Shown here in pieces: positions 15,869 to 24,505 of a DNA stretch of 64,000 bases. Where the stretch lies: NCBI RefSeq assembly GCF_024448165.1, contig NZ_JAMOLN010000001.1, positions 95,277-159,276 of the forward strand. Direction: 5' to 3'. Both the position numbers and the translations under genes were made by a program. Each line of letters begins with the position of its first letter. Positions within the stretch are counted from its first letter, which is position 1. Below the pieces are notes generated by a model that worked only from the letters and a program-made list of their open reading frames with translations, searched no databases and was not told the origin of the DNA. Source of the stretch: Streptomyces longispororuber. GTDB lineage: Bacteria > Actinomycetota > Actinomycetes > Streptomycetales > Streptomycetaceae.

Positions 15869-17542
15869 TCAGTCGACGGTGACGACGACGGAGTGCCATC
15901 CGGAGGCGCCGTCGGGGATGGTCGGAGTGCGCTTCTCGGTCTGGGTCTCGCCCGTCCGGTCCGTGGCCCGCACGGTCAGAGTGTGGCCGCCCTTGGTGGC
16001 GTCCCAGGGGTAGGACCACTGCCGCCAGGTGTCCCGGGTGTCCTCAGCGGCGAGCCGTGCTTCTTCCCAGGGCCCGTCGTCGACCCGGATCTCGACCTTG
16101 TCGATGCCGCGGTGCTGCGCCCAGGCGACACCGGCGACCATGACCGTGCCGGCCTTCGGGCGGGCGAACGGCTTGGGCGCGTCGATGCGCGACTCGGTCT
16201 TGATCGGCGCCTTCTGCGCCCAGTCCCGTTTGACCCAGTACGAGTCGTAGGCGTCGAACGTGGTCAGCTCGATGTCCTGGATCCACTTGCAGGCCGACAC
16301 GTAGCCGTACAGTCCCGGGACGACCATGCGTACCGGGAAGCCGTGCTCGAACGGCAGCGGCTGGCCGTTCATGCCGAGGGCGAGCATCGCGTCGCGGCCG
16401 TCCATCACGTCCTCGACAGGGCTGCCGATGGTCATCCCGTCCACCGACCGCGCCACCAGTTGGTCGGCGGGCCCGCCCTTCGACGGCGGCTTCACCCCGC
16501 ACTGCTTGAGCAGGTCGGTCAAGCGGACGCCGATCCAGCGAGCGTTGCCGACGTAGGGGCCGCCGACCTCGTTGGAGACGCAGGTCAGGGTGATGTTGCG
16601 TTCGATGAGCGGCATCTTCAGCAGGTCGTCGAAGGAGACGGTCAGTTCGCGCTCGACGCCCTTGCCGTGGATACGCAGCTTCCAGCTGGTGGCGTCGACC
16701 TTGGGGACAACCAGGGCGGTGTCGACGCGGTAGAAGTCACCGTTGGGCGTCACAAACGGGCTGATGCCCTTGATCCGCAGGGCGGCCCCGCGCGGCACCG
16801 GGGCCGCCTTCGACGCCGGGGCGGGAATCACCACGTCCTTCCGGGAGGCGACGGCGTTCTGGCCCTGCGAGCCGTTCAGTGCCCGGCCCGCGAGCCCAGC
16901 ACCGGTGGAGGCCGCTGCCGCCGCGGTCGCGGCCAGGATGAACCCGCGCCGGTCCCACCCCGACCCACCTGAGCCGTCGGCGTCATGTACGGGGGCTGTG
17001 TCATCCAGTGCCGGCGCCGCGCCGTCATCCGGGACCGAGCCTCGAGAGGCAGAGGTCTGGCCGGTGACGTCCCCGGCGCGTCCAAGGCGCCCGATCAAGT
17101 AGTAGAGCAGGCAGGCGCCGACGATGGCGCCGACGGCGGAGGGCAGCGCGTCCGTGACGCTGGTGGAATCGGGCCTGCTGGTCGCGGCCAGGGCACCGAC
17201 GACGCCGAACGCGAGGACACCCAGTGAGCCGATCAGTCGCCATCGCGCGGCGAGCGCCCCGAGCACCAGGGCGAGCACGGTCAGCACGGCCAGAATGCCC
17301 AGTTGCAGCACCAGCTTGTCGTTCGTGCCGAACTGCCGGATCGCCCAGTCCTTGACCGCCGGAGGGGTGCGGTCGATCGCCGCCCCGCCCACCGCGATGA
17401 CCGGACCAGATTCGGGCCGCACCGCCGCGGAGACCAGCTCGGCGACCGCGATCGCCGCGTATCCGGCGAGCAGGCCGCTCAGCGCGCCCAAAGAGAAGCG
17501 TTTGATGCCGCGCAGCGGCGTGGGAGTCGAGTCGTCGTCCAT
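15869..17542 (-). CDS. membrane-anchored molybdopterin oxidoreductase (sulfite-oxidase/YedY fold)
   Basis: 557 residues from ATG 17542. The first 180 residues hold about four membrane segments (SLGALSGLLAGYAAIAVAEL, LGILAVLTVLALVLGALAAR, IGSLGVLAFGVVGALAA, VGAIVGACLLYYLIG). A charged linker and a twin-arginine-like WDRRGFILAATAAAAASTGA follow. The molybdopterin domain has the cofactor-ligand cysteine in ERNITLTCVSNEVGGPYVGN and ends in a Mo-co dimerisation domain (AGVAWAQHRGIDKVEIRVDD). The catalytic domain should be outside the membrane. A SigK-type promoter ends 6 bases before the ATG, implying a leaderless mRNA. Longer starts upstream would put the promoter inside the gene. Confidence 0.92.
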   Translation of the reverse strand: MDDDSTPTPLRGIKRFSLGALSGLLAGYAAIAVAELVSAAVRPESGPVIAVGGAAIDRTPPAVKDWAIRQFGTNDKLVLQLGILAVLTVLALVLGALAARWRLIGSLGVLAFGVVGALAATSRPDSTSVTDALPSAVGAIVGACLLYYLIGRLGRAGDVTGQTSASRGSVPDDGAAPALDDTAPVHDADGSGGSGWDRRGFILAATAAAAASTGAGLAGRALNGSQGQNAVASRKDVVIPAPASKAAPVPRGAALRIKGISPFVTPNGDFYRVDTALVVPKVDATSWKLRIHGKGVERELTVSFDDLLKMPLIERNITLTCVSNEVGGPYVGNARWIGVRLTDLLKQCGVKPPSKGGPADQLVARSVDGMTIGSPVEDVMDGRDAMLALGMNGQPLPFEHGFPVRMVVPGLYGYVSACKWIQDIELTTFDAYDSYWVKRDWAQKAPIKTESRIDAPKPFARPKAGTVMVAGVAWAQHRGIDKVEIRVDDGPWEEARLAAEDTRDTWRQWSYPWDATKGGHTLTVRATDRTGETQTEKRTPTIPDGASGWHSVVVTVD

Positions 17543-17547
17543 GTCCG

Positions 17548-17577
17548 GGAATCCGTCCTTGCGCAGCGCTTGGATTG
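17548..17577 (-). promoter_or_regulatory. SigK-type promoter of molybdopterin oxidoreductase
   Basis: On the minus strand CAATCC (17577-17572), 17 bases, GGATTCC (17554-17548). The expected start site falls at or next to the A of the ATG at 17542. Confidence 0.6.
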
Positions 17578-17854
17578 GTCGTTCACGCCATCGAGGGATG
17601 AAGGGGCATGCGGCAGCAGTAGCAGGCAAAGCAGCGCGGTCCCTGGTGACAGCGCCGCCGGGCTGCCGGTATTCCACGGTCTGGAAGGCAGCGTGCGCGG
17701 CGAAAGAGTGACGGCTTGTGCGAAGACCAAGCCGCGGGGCACAGGCCGCCGGATTACCGGAGGGCACACGGACCCACACGACACCGCCCGATCAGGTCAG
17801 GCAATGACCGCCGCAGGAAAGCGGTGATACCCGCCGCTTCAGCGGCCAGGTCGA

Positions 17855-18165
17855 CTACTCCGGGGGAGCAGCCGTGAGAGTGCACATCCTGTCCGCGCCG
17901 TTGATGAGGCGGGTACGGCCCAACGCTGCCTGCTCGTTGGGGAAGTGCCCGCGGGCCTTGACCGCCCGGCGGATGCGGGCAGTCACCGGCTCGATCGCGT
18001 TCATCGTGCACACGATGCGGCGGATCCCGGTGTCGAACCGCAGGAACGGGGTGAACTCCTCCCAAGCGTTCTCCCACAGCTTCACGATCGCCGGGTACTT
18101 GCGGCCTCAGGCATCGGCGAACTCGGCGACCCGCTCCGGGGCACGGGAGCATCAGTGACGTGACG
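17855..18165 (-). pseudogene. IS256-family transposase C-terminal fragment
   Basis: Minus strand reads KLWENAWEEFTPFLRFDTGI, RRIVCTMNAIEPVTARIRRA and VKARGHFPNEQAALG, the end of the catalytic domain of a Mutator transposase different from copies 1 and 2. The last 35 residues or so are replaced by unrelated sequence, and a TGA interrupts the frame just upstream (GRKYPAIVKLWEN is preceded by a stop). It separates the oxidoreductase from the hydrolase gene. Confidence 0.75.
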
Positions 18166-18177
18166 GGGTGAGGCGGC

Positions 18178-18837
18178 TCATCGCCGCAGCAAGCCCGCCA
18201 CGGTCGAGGCAGCGGTACGGTGCCAGCGCGCGCTGTCCCGCAGCATCGCGTGGTCACCGCCGGGCACAAGGGACACGTCCGCCTGCGCTCCGGCATCCCG
18301 GGCCCGCCGCACGAACGCCACGGATGCCTGTGCGTCGGTGACGCGGTCGTCATCGCCGTGGAGCACGACGACATCCTTGCCGGCCAGGTGCGCAACCGGT
18401 TCCCCCTCCGGGCACCAAGGCGCCAGGGCCAGCACCGCCCGCACCTGCGGCGCGGCCGCGGCACGGAGCGCCGCCCGGCCCCCCATCGAATGCCCCACGA
18501 GCACCACCGGCACATCCCCGGCGATCCAAGCCAGTCCGTCGAGCGCCCGCCGGGCATCGTGCAGCGCGTCGGCGGCGTCCCCGTTCCAGCCGCGCACGCG
18601 GTAGCGCACCGTCGCCAGCAGGACATCATCGTCCGGCAGCGCCGCGGCGACGGCCCGGACGAAGGGCTTCATCCGCAGTGCGGCAAGGTGCCAGGGCCGC
18701 GACGGGGAGCGGCCGTCGGCGCGACCGCCGTGCAGGAACAGCACCGCGGCACGCGCTTCGGGCGGAGTACGGCGCAGGATCAGCGCTCCGTCCGCCCCGC
18801 TCCCGCCCACGCGCGCCCTCTGCTCATGCCCGGTCAT
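18178..18837 (-). CDS. alpha/beta hydrolase, dienelactone-hydrolase-like
   Basis: 219 residues from ATG 18837, preceded by GAGGAGG. It opens MTGHEQRARVGGSGADGALI; AAVLFLHGGRADGRSPSRPW is the oxyanion loop, VVLVGHSMGGRAALRAAAA the nucleophile elbow, HLAGKDVVVLHGDDDRVTDA the acid and VPGGDHAMLRDSARW the catalytic His. Length matches small cytoplasmic esterases. It is divergent from sigK and shares the intergenic region holding the SigK-type promoter, but I see no copy of the boxes facing this gene. Confidence 0.88.
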   Translation of the reverse strand: MTGHEQRARVGGSGADGALILRRTPPEARAAVLFLHGGRADGRSPSRPWHLAALRMKPFVRAVAAALPDDDVLLATVRYRVRGWNGDAADALHDARRALDGLAWIAGDVPVVLVGHSMGGRAALRAAAAPQVRAVLALAPWCPEGEPVAHLAGKDVVVLHGDDDRVTDAQASVAFVRRARDAGAQADVSLVPGGDHAMLRDSARWHRTAASTVAGLLRR

Positions 18838-18926
18838 CGGTCCTCCTCGCTCCACCCCGGTGTCACCGCCGGACACCCGCTACCGATCATTCGTCACCGG
18901 GTGCCGAAAGGTTTGGCCGCCTGGAC

Positions 18927-18956
18927 CAATCCATGGGCGCTCGGGGTCCGGATTAC
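18927..18956 (+). promoter_or_regulatory. SigK-type promoter of the intact sigK-rskA operon (autoregulation)
   Basis: CAATCC (18927-18932), 17 bases, GGATTAC (18950-18956), about 25 bases before the probable start site and GTG 18988. It matches the boxes upstream of the putative target genes, as expected for an autoregulated ECF sigma factor. Confidence 0.7.
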
Positions 18957-18987
18957 GGCTGGACACACCCGACCACGGAGGGGCCCC

Positions 18988-19572
18988 GTGAAAGAAGCCG
19001 TACACATCGGCAGACATCCATCCGCCGAGCCGGATCTGGAGGAGCTCGTGAGCCGTGTCGCCCTGGGCGACGAGGACGCGTTCGCCTCCGTGTACGACAG
19101 AGTGGCGGGCCCGGTCCTCGGCACGGTGCGCGCGGTCCTGCGTGACCTGGCGCAGTCCGAGGAGGTGGCGCAGGAGACCCTCGTGGAGGTGTGGCGGACG
19201 GCACCGCGCTACCGCTCCGACCGGGGAACGGCGATCAACTGGATCCTCACCCTGGCGCACCGGCGCGCGATCGACCGGGTGCGCTCGGCCGAGGCTGCCG
19301 CGGCCCGCGACCACAAGGCCGCTCTCCTCGACCGTACGCCCGACTTCGACGAGGTGACCGAGCAGGTGGAGGCCCGTCTGGAGCGGGAGCAGGTGCGGCG
19401 CTGTCTGCGCACGCTGACCGAGATCCAGCGCCAGGCCGTCACGCTCGCCTACTACCGCGGGCTGACCTACCGTCAGGTGGCGGAATCCCTGGCTCTGCCG
19501 CTGGGCACGGTCAAGACGCGGCTGCGCGACGGTCTCATCCGGCTGCGCGACTGCCTGGGGGTGACCGCGTGA
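18988..19572 (+). CDS. sigK: ECF sigma factor SigK
   Basis: 194 residues from GTG 18988 with GGAGGGG five to eleven bases upstream. Sigma region 2 is LGDEDAFASVYDRVAGPVLG, SEEVAQETLVEVWRTAPRYR and INWILTLAHRRAIDRVRS. Region 4 is LRTLTEIQRQAVTLAYYRGL, TYRQVAESLALPLGTVKTRL. Length is normal for a group-IV sigma factor. Its stop overlaps the GTG of the anti-sigma gene. Synteny with fasciclins and the FAD oxidoreductase to DUF1295 operon identifies it with M. tuberculosis SigK. It should direct RNA polymerase to the CAATCC...GGATTAC promoters found here once RskA is inactivated by proteolysis. Confidence 0.93.
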   Translation: MKEAVHIGRHPSAEPDLEELVSRVALGDEDAFASVYDRVAGPVLGTVRAVLRDLAQSEEVAQETLVEVWRTAPRYRSDRGTAINWILTLAHRRAIDRVRSAEAAAARDHKAALLDRTPDFDEVTEQVEARLEREQVRRCLRTLTEIQRQAVTLAYYRGLTYRQVAESLALPLGTVKTRLRDGLIRLRDCLGVTA

Positions 19573-20324
19573 CCACCGCCGACCTGCACACCCTGACGGG
19601 CGCCTACGCACTGCACGCTTTGCCGGACGAGGAACGCTCCGCCTTCGAGCGGCACCTGGCCGACTGCGACGCGTGCGCCCAGGAAACGGCCGAACTCACC
19701 GCGACCGCTGCCCGCCTGGGCCTGGCCGCCACCGTCGTTCCACGGGCCGCGCTGCGCGACCAGGTGCTGCGCCGGATCACGACGATCCGTCAGGAGCCGC
19801 CCCACGAGGCCGTCCTGCCGCGGGCCGCTCGCACGGCGGCGGCCCGCGGGCGGCTGATGTCACGCTGGGCGCTCGCCGCCTGCCTCGCGGCGGCCGCGGC
19901 ACTCGGCGGGACCACGGTGTGGCAGCACCAGCGGGCCGACGACGCCGCCGAGCAGGCCCGGCGGGCGGAACAGGGGGCCGACGAGATCGCCGCCGTGCTC
20001 GCCGCGCCGGACGCCAGGACCGGTCCGGCGAAGCTGGCCGACGGCGCCTCCGGCACCGTCGTCGTCTCCAAGAGCCGGGACAGGGCCGTGTTCGTCGTCT
20101 CCCGCATGGCACGTCCGCCGCGCGGAAAGGTCTACCAACTGTGGTTCGACGACGGCGGAACCATGCGGGACGCGGGACTCATGGATGCCGGGCGCAGTGA
20201 CCAGGCCGTGCTGCTGAGCGGCGACGTCGACGGGGCCTCGGGCATGGGCGTGACCGTGGAGCCCGCCGGCGGCTCCGACCACCCGACCTCGGAGCCGGTG
20301 GCGCTGATGCGTCTTCCCGCCTGA
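19569..20324 (+). CDS. rskA: anti-sigma-K factor RskA
   Basis: 251 residues from GTG 19569, overlapping the sigK stop (GTGA). Residues 1-75 are the zinc anti-sigma domain (TGAYALHALPDEERSAFERH, HLADCDACAQETAEL with the H-x3-C-x2-C motif). Residues about 97-116 form the single membrane helix (RWALAACLAAAAALGGTTVW). The rest is the external RskA domain, with VVSKSRDRAVFVVSRMARPP, GKVYQLWFDDGG and GMGVTVEPAGGSDHPTSEPV. In mycobacteria RskA sequesters SigK and is released by regulated intramembrane proteolysis. This copy is complete, unlike copy 1. Confidence 0.94.
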   Translation: MTTADLHTLTGAYALHALPDEERSAFERHLADCDACAQETAELTATAARLGLAATVVPRAALRDQVLRRITTIRQEPPHEAVLPRAARTAAARGRLMSRWALAACLAAAAALGGTTVWQHQRADDAAEQARRAEQGADEIAAVLAAPDARTGPAKLADGASGTVVVSKSRDRAVFVVSRMARPPRGKVYQLWFDDGGTMRDAGLMDAGRSDQAVLLSGDVDGASGMGVTVEPAGGSDHPTSEPVALMRLPA

Positions 20325-20367
20325 GCCGGATCGCGGCCGCCGGCCGGGGCCCCGCCGCCGGGCGGAG

Positions 20368-20390
20368 CCCCGCCCTCGTCAACGGCGGGG
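20368..20390. terminator. possible terminator between rskA and the convergent DUF1295 gene
   Basis: CCCCGCC and GGCGGGG with a 9-base loop lie between the convergent genes, overlapping the last codons of DUF1295. Confidence 0.35.
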
Positions 20391-21179
20391 CGGCAGCGGA
20401 AAGAAGCCGCTGGTACGGGCCGCGTACTCGGCGTAGCCGGGACGCCGGGCCATGTGCCGCTCCAGCAGACGCTTACCGCTGCCCCGCGTCAGCAGCAGGC
20501 TCATCAGCAGCGGCGAGACGGCACCCGCGGCTGCCGCGGCGGGCGCGTCGCAGGCGATCAGGAACAGGCCCCACCACACACAGAAGTCCCCGAAGTAGTT
20601 GGGGTGCCTGGTGTAGCGCCACAGCCCTCGGTCCATGATCCGGCCCTTGTTCGCCGGGTCCTTCTTGAACCGGGCGAGCTGGTCGTCCCCCACCGCCTCG
20701 AAGAACACGCCGACCGCCCACAGGGCCGTACCCGCCCAGGCGACGCCGGTCATCGGGCCAGGCACGTACTGGGCCGCCTGGACGGGCAGCGACACGATCC
20801 ACACCAACGCTCCTTGGAGCACGTAGACCATGCGCAGGGCGTACACGTTCCGGTTCCCGGGGGCCCTGGCGAGCAGCTTCTCGTAGCGCGGGTCCTCGCC
20901 GTGCCCGCGTCCACGCCGGGCGATGTGCCCGGCGAGGCGCAGCCCCCACACGGCCGTCAGGACGGTCACCAGGGTGCGCCGTCCCGGGTCGCCGGCACCG
21001 GTGGACGCCACGAAGCTCACCACGACGACCACGGTGAACCCGAGCCCCCACGCGACGTCGACGATGCGGTGCACGCCCTTGCGCACGGCCACGGCGAAGG
21101 TGACGAGCATGACGCCGAACGCGGCGCCCGCCGACCAGGCCAGACCGACGGCGAAGTCACCCCAGGGGAAGCCGCTCAC
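20379..21179 (-). CDS. DUF1295 membrane protein (steroid 5-alpha-reductase-like)
   Basis: 266 residues from GTG 21179, overlapping the previous stop (GTGA). It has six or so membrane segments (GVMLVTFAVAVRKGVHRIVD, VALGFTVVVVVSFVAS type stretches, MTGVAWAGTALWAVGVFFEA). The conserved C-terminal signature is DRGLWRYTRHPNYFGDFCVW, with GYAEYAARTSGFFPLPPR at the end. The homologue in the M. tuberculosis sigK cluster is Rv0446c. These resemble NADPH-dependent lipid reductases. It is the last gene of the operon that makes modified fatty acyl chains; its exact role is unproven. Confidence 0.9.
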   Translation of the reverse strand: MSGFPWGDFAVGLAWSAGAAFGVMLVTFAVAVRKGVHRIVDVAWGLGFTVVVVVSFVASTGAGDPGRRTLVTVLTAVWGLRLAGHIARRGRGHGEDPRYEKLLARAPGNRNVYALRMVYVLQGALVWIVSLPVQAAQYVPGPMTGVAWAGTALWAVGVFFEAVGDDQLARFKKDPANKGRIMDRGLWRYTRHPNYFGDFCVWWGLFLIACDAPAAAAAGAVSPLLMSLLLTRGSGKRLLERHMARRPGYAEYAARTSGFFPLPPRR

Positions 21180-22486
21180 AGCCGGTCCAGCCCGATGTAC
21201 CAGTCCTTCGGCGTCGCCCCCGCACCGCTGTGCCCGGCGGCCGACGGGTGCACGGCGAGGATCTGGTCGACGCCCATGCGCCCCTCCTCGAACGCGAGGG
21301 CTCCACCGACCAGGTACAGCCGCCACACACGTGCCGTCTCCTCGCCGACCAGACGCACGACGTCGGCCCAGCGTTCCTCCAGCGTGCGGTGCCAGGCGGC
21401 GACCGTACGCACGTAGTGCTCACGCATCGACTCCACCGACCTGACCTCCAGTCCCGCCCCTTCCAGCAGACCGACGGTCGCGCCCACCGGCCGCATGTGC
21501 ATGTCGGGGGCGATGTACGCCTCGATGAAGGCGCCGCCGCCCGGAGCCGTCGCCCCGCGGGACATCTGCTGGACCAGGACGCGTCCCATGGGCCGGACCA
21601 TGCGGTGCAGCGTGCGGGCGAACGCCGGATACTCGCTGTCGCCCACGTGCTCACCCATCTCGACGGTGGCCACCGCGTCGTAGCCGCCGCCCGCGATGTC
21701 CCGGTAGTCCTGGCACACCACCTCGACGCGGTCGCTCAGGCCCCGCTCGCGCACCTGCTCGCGCACGTGGGCCGCCTGTTCCCGGGCCAGGGTCACCGCG
21801 GTGACCTGTACCTTGTGGCGTTCGGCCGCGTGCAGCGTGAGCGAGCCCCAGCCGCAGCCGATGTCGAGCAGCCGGGCTCCGGGCACCAGAGCGAGCTTGC
21901 GGCAGATCAGTTCCAGCTTGGCGCGCTGCGCGTCGGCTGCGGTGAACTCCGCTTCGTCACTGGCCCAGTAGCCGCACGAGTAGGCCATCGTCTCGTCGAG
22001 GAGCAGCCGGTAGAAGGCGTTGGACAGGTCGTAGTGGTGGCTGATGGCGGCCCGGTCGCGGGACTTGGTGTGCAGCGCTCCGCGCAGCCGGGCCTGGGAG
22101 GCCGGTGGGGGCACCGGCGGGCCCGCGACGCCCAGCCGGGCGGCGGTGCCGGCCGCGCGGGCCCGGTCGGCGAGGGTGAGGCGGGGCGGGTGGAGGCTGC
22201 GCTCCCGGGCCGCCGACCACATGGCCCGCAGCCCGGCGGCGAGATCGCCCTCCACGTCGAGCTCCGCGGTGACGTAGGCCTGGGCGAGACCCAACTCGCC
22301 GGGCTGCCACAGCAGTCGGCGCAGGGCGCGGCGGGACCGCACGACGACCACGGGGCCGTCGGGTGGCCCCGCCTCGGCGCCGTCCCAGGTGCGCAGGCGG
22401 ACCGGGAGCGGTCCGCCGAGGGCGGTCTCGGCCAGTGCGGCGAGGCGGTGCGCGGCGCCGGCCCGGGCGGGACGGGGGGTGGTCAT
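21176..22486 (-). CDS. cyclopropane-fatty-acid-synthase-like methyltransferase (UfaA1-type), first copy
   Basis: 436 residues from ATG 22486. The N-terminal third is the acyl-chain-binding part. AISHHYDLSNAFYRLLLDET and MAYSCGYWASDEAEFTAADA lead into the SAM-binding motif LLDIGCGWGSLTLHAAERHK. ATVEMGEHVGDSEYPAF, YIAPDMHMRPVGATVGLLEG and AWHRTLEERWADVVRLVGEE complete the family signature. It uses SAM to methylate or cyclopropanate unsaturated acyl chains of phospholipids. Both ends overlap neighbours by 4 bases, so the operon is tightly coupled. The M. tuberculosis equivalent is ufaA1 (Rv0447c). Here the gene is present twice in tandem. Confidence 0.93.
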   Translation of the reverse strand: MTTPRPARAGAAHRLAALAETALGGPLPVRLRTWDGAEAGPPDGPVVVVRSRRALRRLLWQPGELGLAQAYVTAELDVEGDLAAGLRAMWSAARERSLHPPRLTLADRARAAGTAARLGVAGPPVPPPASQARLRGALHTKSRDRAAISHHYDLSNAFYRLLLDETMAYSCGYWASDEAEFTAADAQRAKLELICRKLALVPGARLLDIGCGWGSLTLHAAERHKVQVTAVTLAREQAAHVREQVRERGLSDRVEVVCQDYRDIAGGGYDAVATVEMGEHVGDSEYPAFARTLHRMVRPMGRVLVQQMSRGATAPGGGAFIEAYIAPDMHMRPVGATVGLLEGAGLEVRSVESMREHYVRTVAAWHRTLEERWADVVRLVGEETARVWRLYLVGGALAFEEGRMGVDQILAVHPSAAGHSGAGATPKDWYIGLDRL

Positions 22487-23766
22487 CGGACGGTGTCCTC
22501 CTTGGTGAGCAGGTACTGCTGGACATCGAGGTATCCGGAGCGGAACCCCGCTTCGGAGTAGGCGAGATAGAACGTCCACATGCGGCGGAAGGTCTCGTCG
22601 AAGCCCAGTACGCCGACCTCGTCCGCGCGCTCGGTGAACCGTTCGCGCCACAGGCGCAGCGTCTCGGCGTAGTGGGCGCCGTAGCCGTCGCGTCGGGCGA
22701 CGGTGAGGCGGGTGTGATCGCGTACGGTCTCGGCGACCGCGTCGACGGAGGGCAGCAGTCCGCCGGGGAAGATGTACTTCTGGATCCAGGTGTAGGTGGA
22801 ACGGCTGGCCAGCATGCGGTCGTGCGGCATGGTGATGGCCTGCAGCACGGCCCGGCCGCCCGGCGCCAGGCGCTCGTCGAGCGTCCGGAAGTACACGGGC
22901 CAGAACTCGGCGCCGACGGCCTCGATCATCTCGACGCTGACCACGGCGTCGTAGGTACCGCGGGCTTCGCGGTAGTCGCACAGCTCCACCTCGACCCGGC
23001 CGGACAGTCCGGCCGCCGCGATGCGCTCGCGCGCGAGGTCGCGCTGTTCGCGGGAGAGGGTGAGCGAGGTGACCTGGGCGCCGCGGGCGGCGGCACGCAG
23101 GGCGAGTTCGCCCCACCCGGTGCCGATCTCCAGGACCCGGCTGCCCTCCCCCACGCCGGCGAGATCGAGAAGACGGTCGATCTTGCGGCGCTGGGCGTCG
23201 GCGAGCAGACCCCACTGGGCGGGAAGGATCCGGAAGACGGCCGAGGAGTAGCTGAGTGTCTCGTCCAGGAAGAGTGCGAACAGGTCGTTGGACAGGTCGT
23301 AGTGGTGGCTGATGTTGGCCCGGGAGCCGACCGGGGTGTTGCGCCGTGCCGACGGCTGCCGCAGCGCCCACAGCCCGCGCAGCCGCTGCAGGGGTGCGGG
23401 GACCAGCTCCGGGGCGTGCGCGGCGAGCACGGTGAGGGCGGCCACCAGGTCGGGGGCGTCCCACTCCCCCGCCATGTACGACTCGCCGAACCCGATCAGT
23501 CCGTGCCTGCCGATGCGGCCGTGGAACGCGGTCGGGCGGTGGATGTCCAGGGCCGGCCCGCCCTGGCCCAGCACGGCTTTGTCGGCGAAGCGCACGCGCA
23601 GTGGCAACCGCCGCAGGGCATGCCGGACGACGGCGGCGGCTATGGCGGTACGGGGCCGGGACGCGGCCGGCGGGGCCGCGACGTCGGGCCAGCGGACCGG
23701 GTCCGCGGGGGCAGGTGCTGGGGCGGCCGGGCGCGCGGTCGCGCAGTGGGCCCCGCCGGTTGTCAT
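22483..23766 (-). CDS. cyclopropane-fatty-acid-synthase-like methyltransferase, second copy
   Basis: 427 residues from ATG 23766. NISHHYDLSNDLFALFLDET and LSYSSAVFRILPAQWGLLAD precede the SAM motif VLEIGTGWGELALRAAARGA. SVEMIEAVGAEFWPVYFRTL, YIFPGGLLPSVDAVAETVRD and ERFTERADEVGVLGFDETFR follow. It is only moderately similar to the adjacent copy, so the pair is old and probably specialised (for example methyl transfer versus cyclopropanation, or successive methylation and reduction of the same chain). Start and stop both overlap neighbours by ATGA. Confidence 0.93.
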   Translation of the reverse strand: MTTGGAHCATARPAAPAPAPADPVRWPDVAAPPAASRPRTAIAAAVVRHALRRLPLRVRFADKAVLGQGGPALDIHRPTAFHGRIGRHGLIGFGESYMAGEWDAPDLVAALTVLAAHAPELVPAPLQRLRGLWALRQPSARRNTPVGSRANISHHYDLSNDLFALFLDETLSYSSAVFRILPAQWGLLADAQRRKIDRLLDLAGVGEGSRVLEIGTGWGELALRAAARGAQVTSLTLSREQRDLARERIAAAGLSGRVEVELCDYREARGTYDAVVSVEMIEAVGAEFWPVYFRTLDERLAPGGRAVLQAITMPHDRMLASRSTYTWIQKYIFPGGLLPSVDAVAETVRDHTRLTVARRDGYGAHYAETLRLWRERFTERADEVGVLGFDETFRRMWTFYLAYSEAGFRSGYLDVQQYLLTKEDTVR

Positions 23767-24505
23767 CGGGCGTTCTCCGGGGTGCTGTGATCGGGGTGGG
23801 CGGGGCGGGGCTGGACGGGCAGTCCCCGCAGGTACAGCCGGATGCCGTGCAGGCGGATGGCCGCGGACACGGCGAGCGTCGACCAGGGCCGGCGCAGGGC
23901 CATGGACAGCAGGGTGCGTGTGCGCAGGTGCCGTCTGGTGCCGCGCACGGTCGCGGTGAAGGGGCGGCCGTCGGCGCGCTCCAGGTGCATGGTGAAGTCG
24001 ACCCGGTCGCCGGGGGCGGGCAGCCGCATGCGGTAGCGGCCGTCCACGGGGAAGAACGGCGAGACGTAGAACTCCTTCGCGGTGACCGCCGTTCCCGAGT
24101 CGTCGGGTCGCAGCAGGTAGCAGTGGCGTTCGCCGTAGGTGTTGTGGACCTCGGCGACGACACAGCGCGGGGTGCCGTCGGGGTCGTGGCACCGTAGAGG
24201 GTGAGCGGGTTGAACACGTACCCGAGGACGCGTGCGTGGGTGAGCATCAGCACCGGGCCACCCTGGAGGTCGACTCCCTGCCCGGTCAGGAAGGCGTCGA
24301 GGCCGGCGCGCAGGGACGGCCCTCGGCCACTGAAGTGGTCGCGCGGGTCGAAGCGTGCCAACGGCCGCAGGAGCACGGGCAGTCGGGGAGGGTGGTCGGG
24401 GTCGATGAGCCACATGTAGGTTCGGTGGCGCAGCGCGTACCGCTGCGGGGCGGTGCGTATGTGCACGACCTCGACGCCGTACAGGGCCGACGCGCCGCTC
24501 ACCAT
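23763..24505 (-). pseudogene. DUF1365 protein with a single-base deletion
   Basis: From ATG 24505 the frame reads MVSGASALYGVEVVHIRTAP, YMWLIDPDHPPRLPVLLRPL and ARVLGYVFNPLTLY. The next residues should be WCHDPDG, but TAC is followed by GGTGCCAC instead of TGGTGCCAC. One T is missing at about 24193/24194 and the frame is lost. The remainder (CVVAEVHNTYGERHCYLLRP, EFYVSPFFPVDGRYRMRLPA) continues in the neighbouring frame to 23763. DUF1365 proteins accompany this operon in mycobacteria (Rv0448c). All other genes of the operon are intact, so a sequencing error is as likely as a true mutation. Confidence 0.85.

Noticed and set aside
17543..17779. Upstream extension of the molybdopterin oxidoreductase frame
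   Set aside because: The extra 79 residues are low-complexity and arginine-rich, and the SigK-type promoter would lie inside them; ATG 17542 is better.
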